Part shown: positions 8,621 to 17,103 of the stretch, one piece after another
Layout: each line of letters starts with the position of its first letter
How positions within the stretch are numbered: the first letter of the stretch is position 1
Source: Citreicoccus inhibens
GTDB lineage: Bacteria; Myxococcota; Myxococcia; Myxococcales; Myxococcaceae
Direction: 5' to 3'
DNA: 64,000 nucleotides
NCBI RefSeq assembly: GCF_019039035.1
Contig: NZ_JAHNZT010000007.1
Span: forward strand, 124,001 to 188,000
Position numbers and translations under genes: made by a program
The notes under the pieces: model-generated
Seen by the model: the letters and a program-made list of their open reading frames with translations, nothing else
What the model was told of the DNA's origin: nothing
Database searches by the model: none

Positions 8621-11600
8621 ATGCACCTCACACGCGTCCTCATCTCCGCTGGTGTGCTGGCTGTCACAGGAGTCGTCCTCGCTCAAGGCACGGATGGAGG
8701 CACCGGTCCGAGTACCAGCACCGGCGTCGGCCTGTGCATCGACACCACGGGCACGGACAAGCAGCCGCCCTTCACCCGCGACGCAGGCATCCCCAGCGCC
8801 ATCATCGTCACGGATGACGCTCCGCCCAAGCTGCGGCTCAACACCAACCTCAACGTGTTGGATCCGGAGCGCATCATCCTCCCCTTCGAGCAGGACATCG
8901 AAGGGCTCATCGTGGATGACCAGGCCGGCAACGGCGCGTCTCACACGCTCGGCTGGTTCTACTACGACGACCTCATCCGCCTGGGGTACGTGGACATCAA
9001 GGACCCCAACGACCCCAACGACGACGTGTTGGTGGATCGCAACGGCAACGGGGTGCCGGACTTCCACGAGGACCTCTACAACATCTCCGCGGGCCCCTCC
9101 GCGCGCGCCTATGTCGGCCGCGACGGTCCGCGCTGCCCCGGCCGCGCGGTGTTCAACCACGTCATCCAGGACGGCGGCACCCGCCAGTTCCGCGAGCCGG
9201 ACCTGCTGACGGGCCCGTGCAACTCCAGCGGCAGCTACATGGCCAATCACGGCCCCACGCGATGGAACGCCGGCACGGGCTATCCCCCCCAGCCCACCAC
9301 GGGCGGCATCGTGGGGCAGATCGTCAACGACTTCGCGGGCAGCCCGTACAACTTCCTCGACAGCAACGACAACCTCAACCCGTCCGCCATCCCCGACAAG
9401 GTGGACGGCTGGTTCAGTGACCGCGGCGCCTTCCCACACATCCCCAACCTGCTGGAGCCCGCCGACCCCGCCAATGACAACAAGGGCATTGGCCACCTCG
9501 TCTTCCTCGCCACTGACGACGACGACAACAAGTGCCCCCAATCCGGCACCGCCGAGTGTCTGGCCCCGCGCATCGCGTGGGACAAGAACGACGACCCCGG
9601 TGACGGCATCCCCGACTACAAGGCCAGCGCCTTCGACACCAATGGTCGCCTCAAGCCCGGGCGCAGCGCGGCCGAGCCCATCACCGAGGAGGACCGGCGG
9701 GTGAAGATGGGCCGCATCCAGGGCAACCGCGAGCTGGTCTTCTTCCTCGTTGTCTACGTGGAGCAGATCTACGGCGCGGCCACGGACTCGTGCTTCGCGA
9801 CCCAGTACTTCCCGGATGGCGGCGCGCAGTGCAACCTCTGGATGCACGGGGACATCAACGTCTTCTTCTCCAAGACGTTGCTCAACATGGACCTGCACCA
9901 GAGCCTCAACACCACCACGGTGACGACGAAGACGCTGGGCTCGGGCTGGTTGAGCTCCACCGCGTACAACCGGCTGAAGCAGGATGGCGGCGCCTACGGC
10001 GGCATCACCTTCCCCGCGGGCCAGACGCAGAACGTGATGTCCTACAACCGCCGCGCGGCGCACACGCTCGTGGGCGCGCCGCGAAACAATCCGCTCGTCT
10101 GGATCCTGGGCTGGGAGGACCAGAACGCCGGTGGCAACCGGACGTACAACGACATCGTCATCCTCATCAACAAACAGAACAACGGCTCGTATCGCTCGGA
10201 TGTCGTGTCGGACATCTCACTGGACGAGGCCCAGGACTACACCATCACCGAGGTCACCTTCGAGGTGGATGACCAGGCGTACTTCGTGGGCGATGGCGGG
10301 ACAGCCAATGCCTGTCGCAGACAGGTGAGCTTCGCCGATGGCGGCGTGGGGCTGAGCCAACCCAAAATCACCTATCAGGTGGCGCTGGACTGCAAGGAGT
10401 GCACCGCCAACTGCGACACGTCCTCACCCACGTTCGTGATGAAGAACAACCCGTCGTGGGTGGACGTGCCCATGCCCGACCCGGACGGCGGCACGGCCGC
10501 GCGGCACGTGACGTCCGTGGTGAATGACTTCCTGGAGCGAGGCTTCACCGGCTCGCAGCTGTGCTGGCGGGCGGTGCTGGAGAGCCCGGGCGAGGCCTGC
10601 CAACCCACCATCAACGACGTCAACGTCTCCTACAAGGCGCAGAAGGCGGGCGAGTACGGGCGCGCGTCCATCACCCCGCTGGCCAACGCCGCCGTGTACG
10701 GCGTCTATGAGACGCCGGGCCGGACGTGGTTCAGCGCCACGGGTGTGAACCCCTCCGCGCGTGTCTTCGACGATGGCGGCGTGGACCTCGCGGACCGCGG
10801 CCACGTCCACCTCAAGTTGATGTACGACCCGGACGACCCCAACACGGGCTACAGCCCGTTCCAGCCGCAGTGGGACTCCGGCGAGAGGCTGAGCAACTGG
10901 ACTCGCACCACCAGCGCCAGCAACCTGGATGCGCGCAAGCTCGTGTCCTGGGACCAGAACGCGCCCCAGCGCTGGCGCGCCACCGCGGACTACCTCCAGG
11001 ACAGCACGAGCCCCGCGTTCCCCGGCAGCCTGTGCGGCATCGAGTCCGCGGGCGTCTACCAATACGACCTGAACCGCAAGAACGGCTGCGATGACGATGA
11101 CCGGGCCACGCTGCGCAACTGGCTCTATGGCTGGGAATATAGAGACAGCACCACCGGCACATCGGGCACGCGACGCGCCTGGCCCATGGGCGGGGTGAAC
11201 CTCTCCACCGCCGCCGTGGTGGGACCGCCTGGGATTCCCCCTTGGATGCTGAAGTCCTCGAACAACGAACTGGACCGCTTCGTGTCGCGATTCCAGAGCG
11301 ACTCGCGCATCGCGCAGCGGCCCACGGTGGCCTACGTGGGCACCACCCAAGGCTACCTGCACGCGCTGGCCACGGGCCGCTACCGCGCGAACGACGACAC
11401 CTGCACGAGCATCGTGGAGCACCAGGGCTACTTCGCCCGCTCGGGAGGGTGCACCAGCAGCCGCGACTACGGCACTGGCGACGAGGTGTTCGCCTACCTG
11501 CCCTACAAGCTGCTGCCCTTCTACGTGGAGAACTTCCGCCGACGCGGCGACGCCAGCATCGCGCGCGCCACCGTGGACGCCTCGCCCGCGGTGGCGGACG

Positions 11601-12958
11601 TGGACCTGGGACAGACGGGCGAGTACAGCGACACCACGGGCTACGTCGCGACCGCCGCCAATCAATGGCGCCTGGACACCACCACCCCCACGGCGGGCGC
11701 CAAGACCGTGCTGGCCAGCGCCACGGGCCCCAAGCAGAGCGTCCTCTTCGCCCTGGACATCAGCAACCCGAGCGACGCGAAGTTCCCCATGCCGCTGTGG
11801 GAGTTCGACATGCGGCGCGACCGCTTCCTCACCACGACCGGGCAGCCCTGCCTGCCCACGAACACGAGCACCAACTGCAAGAGCCTGCCCGACCTGTTCG
11901 TGGCCGCGGGGGCCGTGAAGCCAGACTCCACCGGCTCACGCCATGCCCCCACCATCGTGCGCATGGACTTCGGCCCGGGCGGCACGAAGTGGGTGGCCAT
12001 CTTCGCCAGCGACTACCTGCCTGACGCGACCAACCCCACCACCGCCAACAGCGTGGGCACGGTCTATCTCATCGACCTGAAGACGGGCCTGCCCGTGCAG
12101 GTGCCCGGCGGCACCACCCGCTCGCGGCTCGCGGGCATCGTCACGCTGGGCAGCGCCGCGGATGCCAACGAAGGCATCGGCGGTGAGGTCGCCGCGGTGG
12201 ACGCCAACGACGACGGCGTCTTCGATGTGCTCTACGTCCCCTCGACGTCCGGGAAGATCTACCGCATCAACACGAGCGACGTGGACGCCACGGGCCGGCC
12301 GCTGGGCAAGGTGCTCGCCTCGTGCGTCATCGCGAACGCGAAGACCGTCACGGACGTGCCCTCCGCGTGGCGGCCCTACCAGCGCATCTTCTCCAGCATC
12401 TCCGTGAAGATGGAGCGCGGCGGCAGCGGCAACGTGGCGCACATCTACTTCGGCACCGCCAACAGCCCGGACCTGGCCAACGAGCCCGAGGACCTGATGC
12501 CCCTCGCCTCCAAGCCGCACTACTACTTGATGGCCTTCAACGATCCGCGCCCGCTGTCCGCCACCTGCGGCGGCACGTATGCGTGGTCGCAAGAGCTGGC
12601 GGCGGGGCAACTCGTCTGGGGTGGCGTGGCGTCGAGCAGCGACAGCGTCTTCACCACCACGGCCTCGGGCAAGGCCGCCAACATCTGCAGCCTGAACGCG
12701 GAGGGAGGCAAGCTCTACGCCTACAGCGCCGCGGGCGTCGCGGCGCCGGGCAACGGCGCGTCACTCGGAGGACAGGGCGTGAACGCGCCCGTGCTCTACG
12801 ACAACCACCTCATCATCCTCACGGCCGACTCGAAGGTCCGCGTGATGGGCGAGCAGGGCAAGTTCAACAACCCAGGCGGCGCGGGCCTGCAACGTCGCTC
12901 CAACATCCTCATCTGGGACGTGCGCTCCGGCTCGAAAATCCAGGAGGTCGTTCCGTGA
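8621..12958 (+). CDS. pilY1: PilY1 tip adhesin, cluster A
   Basis: This 1445-residue protein is a PilY1-type adhesin with a Sec signal peptide (about residues 1-22, ending VVLAQG). The N-terminal region has a canonical 12-residue EF-hand-like loop, DRNGNGVPDFHE (139-150). A DUF4114-like motif, GWEDQNAGGNRTYNDIV, follows near residues 497-513. The C-terminal third is the PilY1 beta-propeller (RPTVAYVGTTQGYLHAL; TVYLIDLKTG). It carries the calcium loop D1194-A-N-D-D-G-V-F-D1202 at the place where PilY1 proteins bind Ca2+. No von Willebrand A domain is evident, unlike Pseudomonas PilY1. Its stop overlaps the GTG of pilV. Known family role: with the minor pilins it primes pilus extension and mediates adhesion from the tip. 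Confidence 0.92.
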   Translation: MHLTRVLISAGVLAVTGVVLAQGTDGGTGPSTSTGVGLCIDTTGTDKQPPFTRDAGIPSAIIVTDDAPPKLRLNTNLNVLDPERIILPFEQDIEGLIVDDQAGNGASHTLGWFYYDDLIRLGYVDIKDPNDPNDDVLVDRNGNGVPDFHEDLYNISAGPSARAYVGRDGPRCPGRAVFNHVIQDGGTRQFREPDLLTGPCNSSGSYMANHGPTRWNAGTGYPPQPTTGGIVGQIVNDFAGSPYNFLDSNDNLNPSAIPDKVDGWFSDRGAFPHIPNLLEPADPANDNKGIGHLVFLATDDDDNKCPQSGTAECLAPRIAWDKNDDPGDGIPDYKASAFDTNGRLKPGRSAAEPITEEDRRVKMGRIQGNRELVFFLVVYVEQIYGAATDSCFATQYFPDGGAQCNLWMHGDINVFFSKTLLNMDLHQSLNTTTVTTKTLGSGWLSSTAYNRLKQDGGAYGGITFPAGQTQNVMSYNRRAAHTLVGAPRNNPLVWILGWEDQNAGGNRTYNDIVILINKQNNGSYRSDVVSDISLDEAQDYTITEVTFEVDDQAYFVGDGGTANACRRQVSFADGGVGLSQPKITYQVALDCKECTANCDTSSPTFVMKNNPSWVDVPMPDPDGGTAARHVTSVVNDFLERGFTGSQLCWRAVLESPGEACQPTINDVNVSYKAQKAGEYGRASITPLANAAVYGVYETPGRTWFSATGVNPSARVFDDGGVDLADRGHVHLKLMYDPDDPNTGYSPFQPQWDSGERLSNWTRTTSASNLDARKLVSWDQNAPQRWRATADYLQDSTSPAFPGSLCGIESAGVYQYDLNRKNGCDDDDRATLRNWLYGWEYRDSTTGTSGTRRAWPMGGVNLSTAAVVGPPGIPPWMLKSSNNELDRFVSRFQSDSRIAQRPTVAYVGTTQGYLHALATGRYRANDDTCTSIVEHQGYFARSGGCTSSRDYGTGDEVFAYLPYKLLPFYVENFRRRGDASIARATVDASPAVADVDLGQTGEYSDTTGYVATAANQWRLDTTTPTAGAKTVLASATGPKQSVLFALDISNPSDAKFPMPLWEFDMRRDRFLTTTGQPCLPTNTSTNCKSLPDLFVAAGAVKPDSTGSRHAPTIVRMDFGPGGTKWVAIFASDYLPDATNPTTANSVGTVYLIDLKTGLPVQVPGGTTRSRLAGIVTLGSAADANEGIGGEVAAVDANDDGVFDVLYVPSTSGKIYRINTSDVDATGRPLGKVLASCVIANAKTVTDVPSAWRPYQRIFSSISVKMERGGSGNVAHIYFGTANSPDLANEPEDLMPLASKPHYYLMAFNDPRPLSATCGGTYAWSQELAAGQLVWGGVASSSDSVFTTTASGKAANICSLNAEGGKLYAYSAAGVAAPGNGASLGGQGVNAPVLYDNHLIILTADSKVRVMGEQGKFNNPGGAGLQRRSNILIWDVRSGSKIQEVVP

Positions 12959-13473
12959 GTCGCGCCCCGTTCACCGGCGCGCCCCGCGGCGTCACGCTGC
13001 TGGAGACCATGGCCACCGCCGTGGTGCTGCTCGTGGGCATGTTGGCGGTCATGGCCGCGCTGCTGGCCGCCTCCAAGCAGAACCGCCGCAACCTCATCCA
13101 GACGCAGGCGACCCACGTCGCCGAGCAGGAGCTGGAGCGCATCGCGGGGATTCGGTGCGACAACGTCGACCGGGCCGACCCCTGCGCGAACATCAAGATG
13201 ATGGACCAGACCCAGCGCAAGGTGTTCTGGAGCGCCAACGGCGAGCCCTCGGACAGCCCCCCTCCTCCGGGTGCGCCGCCGCAGCTCGAGTACGACGTCG
13301 CCATCGACGTGGATCCCCCCTTCGAAGGCAGCGAACTGGGCGCGCCCAGCCTCACGCGCGTCGAGGCCACCGTGCCCCTGACCAACGTGCTCAACGTGCG
13401 CGTCACCGTGAGCTGGGAGCTGCCCGGCGCGGAGCGACGCGCCGTGGCCCTGCAGACGCGGGTGGCCCCATGA
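12955..13473 (+). CDS. pilV: PilV-like minor pilin, cluster A
   Basis: This 172-residue protein is a type IV prepilin-like minor pilin of the PilV/GspI class. The leader ends APRG, and the mature sequence VTLLETMATAVVLLVGMLAV keeps Glu5, needed for N-methylation and packing. The +1 residue is Val rather than Phe. The C-terminal part is a small beta-rich pilin head with the late NVRVTVSWELPG strand also seen in the cluster B paralogue (VNVRVSVSWEELG). The GTG start overlaps the pilY1 stop by 4 bases and has AGGAGG upstream. Its own stop overlaps the pilW ATG (ATGA), so the cluster is translationally coupled. Confidence 0.88.
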   Translation: MSRAPFTGAPRGVTLLETMATAVVLLVGMLAVMAALLAASKQNRRNLIQTQATHVAEQELERIAGIRCDNVDRADPCANIKMMDQTQRKVFWSANGEPSDSPPPPGAPPQLEYDVAIDVDPPFEGSELGAPSLTRVEATVPLTNVLNVRVTVSWELPGAERRAVALQTRVAP

Positions 13474-14702
13474 ACCATCGCCGCCACGCACACGGGTTCT
13501 CGCTCATCGAGCTGCTCATCGCCTCCGCCATCGCCATCGCGCTCATCTCCGCCGCCATCTCCGTGGGCTTGCAGTTGCAACGCCGTGGCGTCTTGGAGGA
13601 GCGGACGATGGAGACCCAGAACGCGGCCCGCGCCGCGCGGGACCTCTTCGCCTTCGGCGTCCAGCGAGCAGGGGCAGGCGCGGGCTCGTCGCCGCTCGCC
13701 ATTGGCAACACGCCCGCGAGCCGGCCGGACCTGCGCTACCCGGTCTGGGTGACGACGCAGCCGGACTTCGCCACGGACCCTTCGTTCGCCCTGCCGTCCG
13801 GGCCCTATCAAGACCTGCGCTCGGATGTGCTCCGCATCTGGGAGACGGATCCCGGCAACATGCTCCGCCTCGTGGCGTGCCAGAGCGGGACGTTCGCGTG
13901 GACGGGCAATCGGCTGTGCACGCAGACCCGTCCCCCCGAGGGGCTCAAGAACCTGTTGGTGGCCGTCGTCGCGCCGCATGGCGCCGGAGGCAAACGGCCC
14001 ATCGCGTGCGTCGGGATGCTGGGCAGCACGTTCGACCAGACCATCAACCCGCCGCTGGACAGCGAATACTCCGTGGACTTCTCGCCCGGCGTCCCGGGGC
14101 TGCCCGCCCTCGCCTCGACGCATGAGTGTGGCGCGCCTCCGGTCGCGAGCGGCCTGGACGGAGGCGGAGGCGTCCCGCTCCAGCTCTGGGATGCGCCAGA
14201 CCTGTACGTCATGCCCATCACCGCGCGCGACTTCCGCGTGAACTGGAAGGGCGGCGCCCCCGCGCTGGAGATGGACTCCGATGGCTTCATCCCCGATGCG
14301 GGCTTCGCGGTGGTGTCGCGAGACATCGAGCGGCTCCAGGTCTTCCTCGGCGTCGTCCCCACGGACCAATCGGATGCGGGGGTGCTCCTCTTCCCCGATG
14401 CGGTCACGGGGCGGCCCGCGCTCGACACCTGCACCTTCAGCTCCTGCTCGCCCTTCATCACGTGGGACGCCGGGACAGTCGTCTCGGCGGATGAGGGGCC
14501 GGACACGCCTCGCGACAAGCTGATGCAGCGCGTGCGGCTGGTGGAGCTGCGCATCACCGCGCGCTCGGCGCGACTGGACCGGCTGGCGGACCTGGCCACC
14601 GATGGAGGGCTCGACGATGACGGCAACATCCAGGACGGCTACAAGCGGCGACACTCCGTCATCCGCCTGTCACCGAGGAACTTCGGCTATGCAGGCCAAT
14701 GA
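13470..14702 (+). CDS. pilW: PilW-like minor pilin, cluster A
   Basis: This 410-residue minor pilin of the PilW/GspJ class has a short leader (MNHRRHAHG), then FSLIELLIASAIAIALISAA with Glu5 intact. It is larger than usual PilW proteins, and the extra length lies in the globular head. The head has a run of cysteines (for example near FAWTGNRLCTQ and TCTFSSCSPF) that could form disulfides in the periplasm. The end, GYKRRHSVIRLSPRNFGYAG, is closely matched by the cluster B paralogue (GYKRRTFTFRVTPRNFAATG), which supports reading both as true genes. It overlaps pilV by 4 bases and fimU by 14 bases. Confidence 0.88.
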   Translation: MNHRRHAHGFSLIELLIASAIAIALISAAISVGLQLQRRGVLEERTMETQNAARAARDLFAFGVQRAGAGAGSSPLAIGNTPASRPDLRYPVWVTTQPDFATDPSFALPSGPYQDLRSDVLRIWETDPGNMLRLVACQSGTFAWTGNRLCTQTRPPEGLKNLLVAVVAPHGAGGKRPIACVGMLGSTFDQTINPPLDSEYSVDFSPGVPGLPALASTHECGAPPVASGLDGGGGVPLQLWDAPDLYVMPITARDFRVNWKGGAPALEMDSDGFIPDAGFAVVSRDIERLQVFLGVVPTDQSDAGVLLFPDAVTGRPALDTCTFSSCSPFITWDAGTVVSADEGPDTPRDKLMQRVRLVELRITARSARLDRLADLATDGGLDDDGNIQDGYKRRHSVIRLSPRNFGYAGQ

Positions 14703-15318
14703 CAGACACGCGCGCCGGCCGCGCTCGGGCATGAGCCTGCTGGAGCTGATGGTGACCTTGGCCATCCTGACTGTCTTTGTCTCCCTGAGCGTCGCGGGCT
14801 TCCAGGGGATGACGGAGCGGCAGCGCGTGGGAGGCGCGCAGCGGGAGATCCTCCTGATGATGCAGGAGGCCCGGCAGCAGGCCCGCGCCTCGCTCCAGCC
14901 GGTGCGACTGACCCAGTGGACCGCCGATGAGGACGGCCGCCCCGTCACCCGCATCCGCTGGGAGCGACTGCCGTGCGACAACAGCTGGGGCACCACCTGC
15001 CCCCGCGTGGAGTGCGCCACCAATGCCTGCGGCGTGGGGGCGTGCGACTGCGGTCCGGGAGTGGGGCAGCCGGTGCTCCTCCCCCGAGGACTGGAGGCCA
15101 GCTCGCTCGACCGCCTCTGCTGGTTGGGGGACTCGGCCCGGCCGGTGGCGCCGCAGGGCACCACCGTCTGTGTCGAGGCCTCCACTCCGCCCGTCCTGGG
15201 CAGCCTGGTGCTGCGTCGCGACGGCGTGCCCGACCAGGTCATGGACGTGGACGGACTGACGGGGACGGTCCGAGTGGTCGACTGCACCCAGCTCCCCAAC
15301 TCGCCCGGCTGCTCATAG
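14689..15318 (+). CDS. fimU: FimU/GspH-like minor pilin, cluster A
   Basis: This 209-residue protein is a FimU-type minor pilin. The leader ends RPRSG, and the mature N-terminus MSLLELMVTLAILTVFVSLS has Glu5 and a Met at +1. The head contains IRWERLPCDNSWGTTCP and a cluster of six more cysteines (ECATNACGVGACDCG), probably disulfide-bonded. The cluster B paralogue has the same WERLACGNTWDNGTCP block. I chose ATG 14689, inside pilW, because GAGGAA lies 8 bases upstream. It closes the minor-pilin set of cluster A. A 76-base gap with an inverted repeat separates it from the cytochrome gene. Confidence 0.87.
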   Translation: MQANDRHARRPRSGMSLLELMVTLAILTVFVSLSVAGFQGMTERQRVGGAQREILLMMQEARQQARASLQPVRLTQWTADEDGRPVTRIRWERLPCDNSWGTTCPRVECATNACGVGACDCGPGVGQPVLLPRGLEASSLDRLCWLGDSARPVAPQGTTVCVEASTPPVLGSLVLRRDGVPDQVMDVDGLTGTVRVVDCTQLPNSPGCS

Positions 15319-15342
15319 GACGACGCAGGGGCCCCGTCGCCG

Positions 15343-15377
15343 TATAGTCACCGAATCCCGAGCGACCTGGGTCGCTC
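15343..15377 (+). promoter_or_regulatory. -10-like box and 18-bp inverted repeat before cytochrome gene
   Basis: TATAGT at 15343-15348 resembles a sigma-70 -10 box, but no good -35 is seen. It is followed by GAGCGACC-TG-GGTCGCTC (15360-15377), a perfect inverted repeat 17 bases before the cytochrome ATG. It could be an operator just downstream of the start point, or a hairpin in the messenger leader or at the end of fimU-A. Confidence 0.4.
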
Positions 15378-15394
15378 CCTTCCGGAGACGGTGA

Positions 15395-15715
15395 ATGAAG
15401 ACGCGGGTTGCCCTCGTGCTGGCCCTGTCGCTGGCTGCCACTGCCCACGCCGAGAACGCGGCGGAGGTGTGGACGGCCAAGTGCAAGTCCTGCCACGGCG
15501 AAGACGGCAAGGCGCACACGACCCTGGGCAAGAAGGAGTCCATCGTCGACATGAGCCAGCCTGCCTGGCAGAAGGCCGAGACCGACGCCGATATCCGCGA
15601 GGTGATTGCGGATGGCTCCTCGCGCAACTCCAAGATGAAGGCTTACAAGGACAAGCTCACGCCGGCGCAGATTGACGCGCTGGTGGGATACATCCGCACC
15701 TTCCAGAGCAAGTAG
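15395..15715 (+). CDS. small exported cytochrome c, cluster A
   Basis: This 106-residue protein is a class I monohaem c-type cytochrome exported to the periplasm. A signal peptide spans about residues 1-19 (cleavage near AHA-EN). The haem site is CKSCH (C30, C33, H34). A plausible sixth ligand is Met81 in RNSKMKAYKDKLTPAQ, followed by the usual last helix IDALVGYIRTF. It looks like an ordinary His/Met electron carrier, unlike the cytochrome inside cluster B. It lies 76 bases after fimU-A on the same strand and may be a cluster A accessory, although it seems to have its own regulatory sequence. Whether it acts on PilY1-A or in unrelated electron transfer is unknown. Confidence 0.88.
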   Translation: MKTRVALVLALSLAATAHAENAAEVWTAKCKSCHGEDGKAHTTLGKKESIVDMSQPAWQKAETDADIREVIADGSSRNSKMKAYKDKLTPAQIDALVGYIRTFQSK

Positions 15716-15774
15716 GGCGATCCTGAATAAGCCCCGCGCGCCAGCGTCCGGGGAACGGAGAATCGGAGCCGCCC

Positions 15775-16119
15775 ATGAAGAACCTCACTGTCGCCCTCGT
15801 GTTCGTGCTGTCCCTGGTCAGCCTGTTCGCCACCGTGCGAGCAGAGGCACTGTCCACGCCGCGCATCGAGAAGGGCCTGTCGCGCCCCGAACCCCTGCTC
15901 GCCGCGAAGCCCAAGGGCGGAGACGGCAAGGGCGGTGGGAAGGGGGGCGGCAAGGGCGGCAATGGGGACGACAAGGGCGGCAAGGACAACGAGGAGGACG
16001 AAGAGGAGTACCGCCGGCAGTACCAGGGGCTCAGCCAGAGCGCCGCGCTGGAGCTGGTGGACCCGGGCGCCCTCGACGACCTCCTCCGCCTCCAGGCCCG
16101 CGTCCGCCGAGGCCGCTGA
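15775..16119 (+). CDS. small exported Gly/Lys-rich protein of unknown function
   Basis: I do not recognise this 114-residue protein. It has a clear Sec signal peptide (residues 1 to about 24, ending VRAEA). A low-complexity stretch of Lys-Gly-Gly-Asp repeats (about 43-70) follows, then an acidic run (EEDEEEY), then a short helix-forming C-terminus with basic ending. A ribosome site GGGGAACGGAGA precedes the ATG by about 10 bases. It lies 59 bases after the cytochrome gene on the same strand, between the two pilus clusters. A flexible, charged secreted protein next to pilus-tip genes could be a surface or polymer-binding factor, but nothing in it shows this. Confidence 0.65.
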   Translation: MKNLTVALVFVLSLVSLFATVRAEALSTPRIEKGLSRPEPLLAAKPKGGDGKGGGKGGGKGGNGDDKGGKDNEEDEEEYRRQYQGLSQSAALELVDPGALDDLLRLQARVRRGR

Positions 16120-16198
16120 GCACCGCGGCCGACCCGCCCGTGAGTCTCACCAGACCTACTGTGAGTGCGTCTTGGATGGGTCCGCAAAAAGTAGGGGG

Positions 16199-16215
16199 CT
16201 CGCAAACTTTGCGAG
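16199..16215. promoter_or_regulatory. perfect 17-bp palindrome upstream of pilus cluster B
   Basis: CTCGCAAACTTTGCGAG is a perfect palindrome around a central C, centred about 110 bases upstream of pilX-B. Sixteen of its bases are explained by symmetry, and its core equals the element at 7613-7625 upstream of cluster A read from the other strand. It lies in a 197-base gap without a gene. A dimeric regulator or an enhancer-binding protein common to both clusters is the simplest reading. Confidence 0.65.
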
Positions 16216-16287
16216 GGGCGGCAGTGTTCTCCCGGCAACAGCAGGCCATACTCTAAGTGATTTCCGCAGATTAGGGTAGACGACTGT

Positions 16288-16303
16288 CGGCATGCGGATT
16301 GCC
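16288..16303 (+). promoter_or_regulatory. weak GG-N10-GC promoter candidate before pilX-B
   Basis: CGGCATGCGGATTGCC has GG (16289-16290) and GC (16301-16302) ten bases apart with TTGC at -12, but a poor -24 half. Transcription would begin near 16314, only 3 bases before the ATG at 16317, which itself lacks a Shine-Dalgarno sequence. A leaderless message is therefore possible. This is a low-confidence pattern match. Confidence 0.2.
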
Positions 16304-16316
16304 CGCTTGTCGACGT

Positions 16317-17087
16317 ATGCAGCCTTCAAGAGATAGGACGCGGGGGGACCGCGGTCACCGGAGACATCACTCCGCAGCGCAGCGTCGGACCGGGGGCTTT
16401 GCCCTCATCGTGGCGCTGGGGGTCGTGGCGGTCGTCACCCTCGCGGTGATGCTCAGCTTCAGCGTGGTCGGGCGAGAGTCCGATGCGCAGGCGGATGCCC
16501 GGCGGAAGAAGGAAGCCTTCTTCGCGGCGGAGGCGGGGCTGGCCGAGGGGCGCGAGGTGATGCGCCTGCGGCTCGGCGATAGCGACCTGACCTACAACCA
16601 GGCCATCGCGGCCCTCGGCGCACCCATCTCCGAGCCTGGCCTCGGCTCGCCGGGGCGCCCCTGGTTCGAGGTCCTCCCCGGCCCTGGCGCGGACCGCTGG
16701 AACTACTACCCGCTCACGCCCGGGACCATGGATCCCACCGAGCTGGCCAGCGGCACGGGCACCCGGGTGGCCAACCAGCCTTACGAGGACTACCCCACGC
16801 AGAGCAGCACGCGCTACCGCGTCTTCCTGCGAGACGACGACGACGGCGACAGCAACTTCGCCTCGGACACCAACCGACAGGTCTGGCTCGTCGCCGTGGG
16901 CGAGGTGGTCAATCCGCAGGGGCGCCCCACCCGAGCCATCGTGCAAGCCCTGGTCACCAACGGGAATGCCCAGACCATGAATGGCCCTGGGTGCGTCAAC
17001 CGCGGGTGCGGCCCCGACAACAATTTCAATAACAATCAAGATCAGGAATCGCCCACCAACCTGGGCAACGTCAAAACCATTCCGTAG
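16317..17087 (+). CDS. pilX: PilX-like minor pilin, cluster B
   Basis: This 256-residue PilX-type minor pilin has an arginine/histidine-rich leader ending RRTGG. The mature helix is FALIVALGVVAVVTLAVMLSF, again without Glu5. The KKEAFFAAEAGLAEGREVM block and the late RQVWLVAVGEVVNPQGRPTR are nearly the same as in PilX-A, so the two are paralogues. I chose ATG 16317. A TTG six codons upstream is possible. No ribosome binding site is visible before either start, which is odd for a high-expression structural gene. The product should belong to the tip/priming complex with PilY1-B. It is followed after 16 bases by the cytochrome gene. Confidence 0.85.
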   Translation: MQPSRDRTRGDRGHRRHHSAAQRRTGGFALIVALGVVAVVTLAVMLSFSVVGRESDAQADARRKKEAFFAAEAGLAEGREVMRLRLGDSDLTYNQAIAALGAPISEPGLGSPGRPWFEVLPGPGADRWNYYPLTPGTMDPTELASGTGTRVANQPYEDYPTQSSTRYRVFLRDDDDGDSNFASDTNRQVWLVAVGEVVNPQGRPTRAIVQALVTNGNAQTMNGPGCVNRGCGPDNNFNNNQDQESPTNLGNVKTIP

Positions 17088-17103
17088 GCGCGGAAAGCCA
17101 CTC

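Noticed and set aside
15900-16000. Short direct repeats of GGCGG/AAGGGCGG type that look like a tandem repeat or CRISPR-like pattern
   Set aside because: They encode the Lys-Gly tract of the small secreted protein and lack spacers of constant length.
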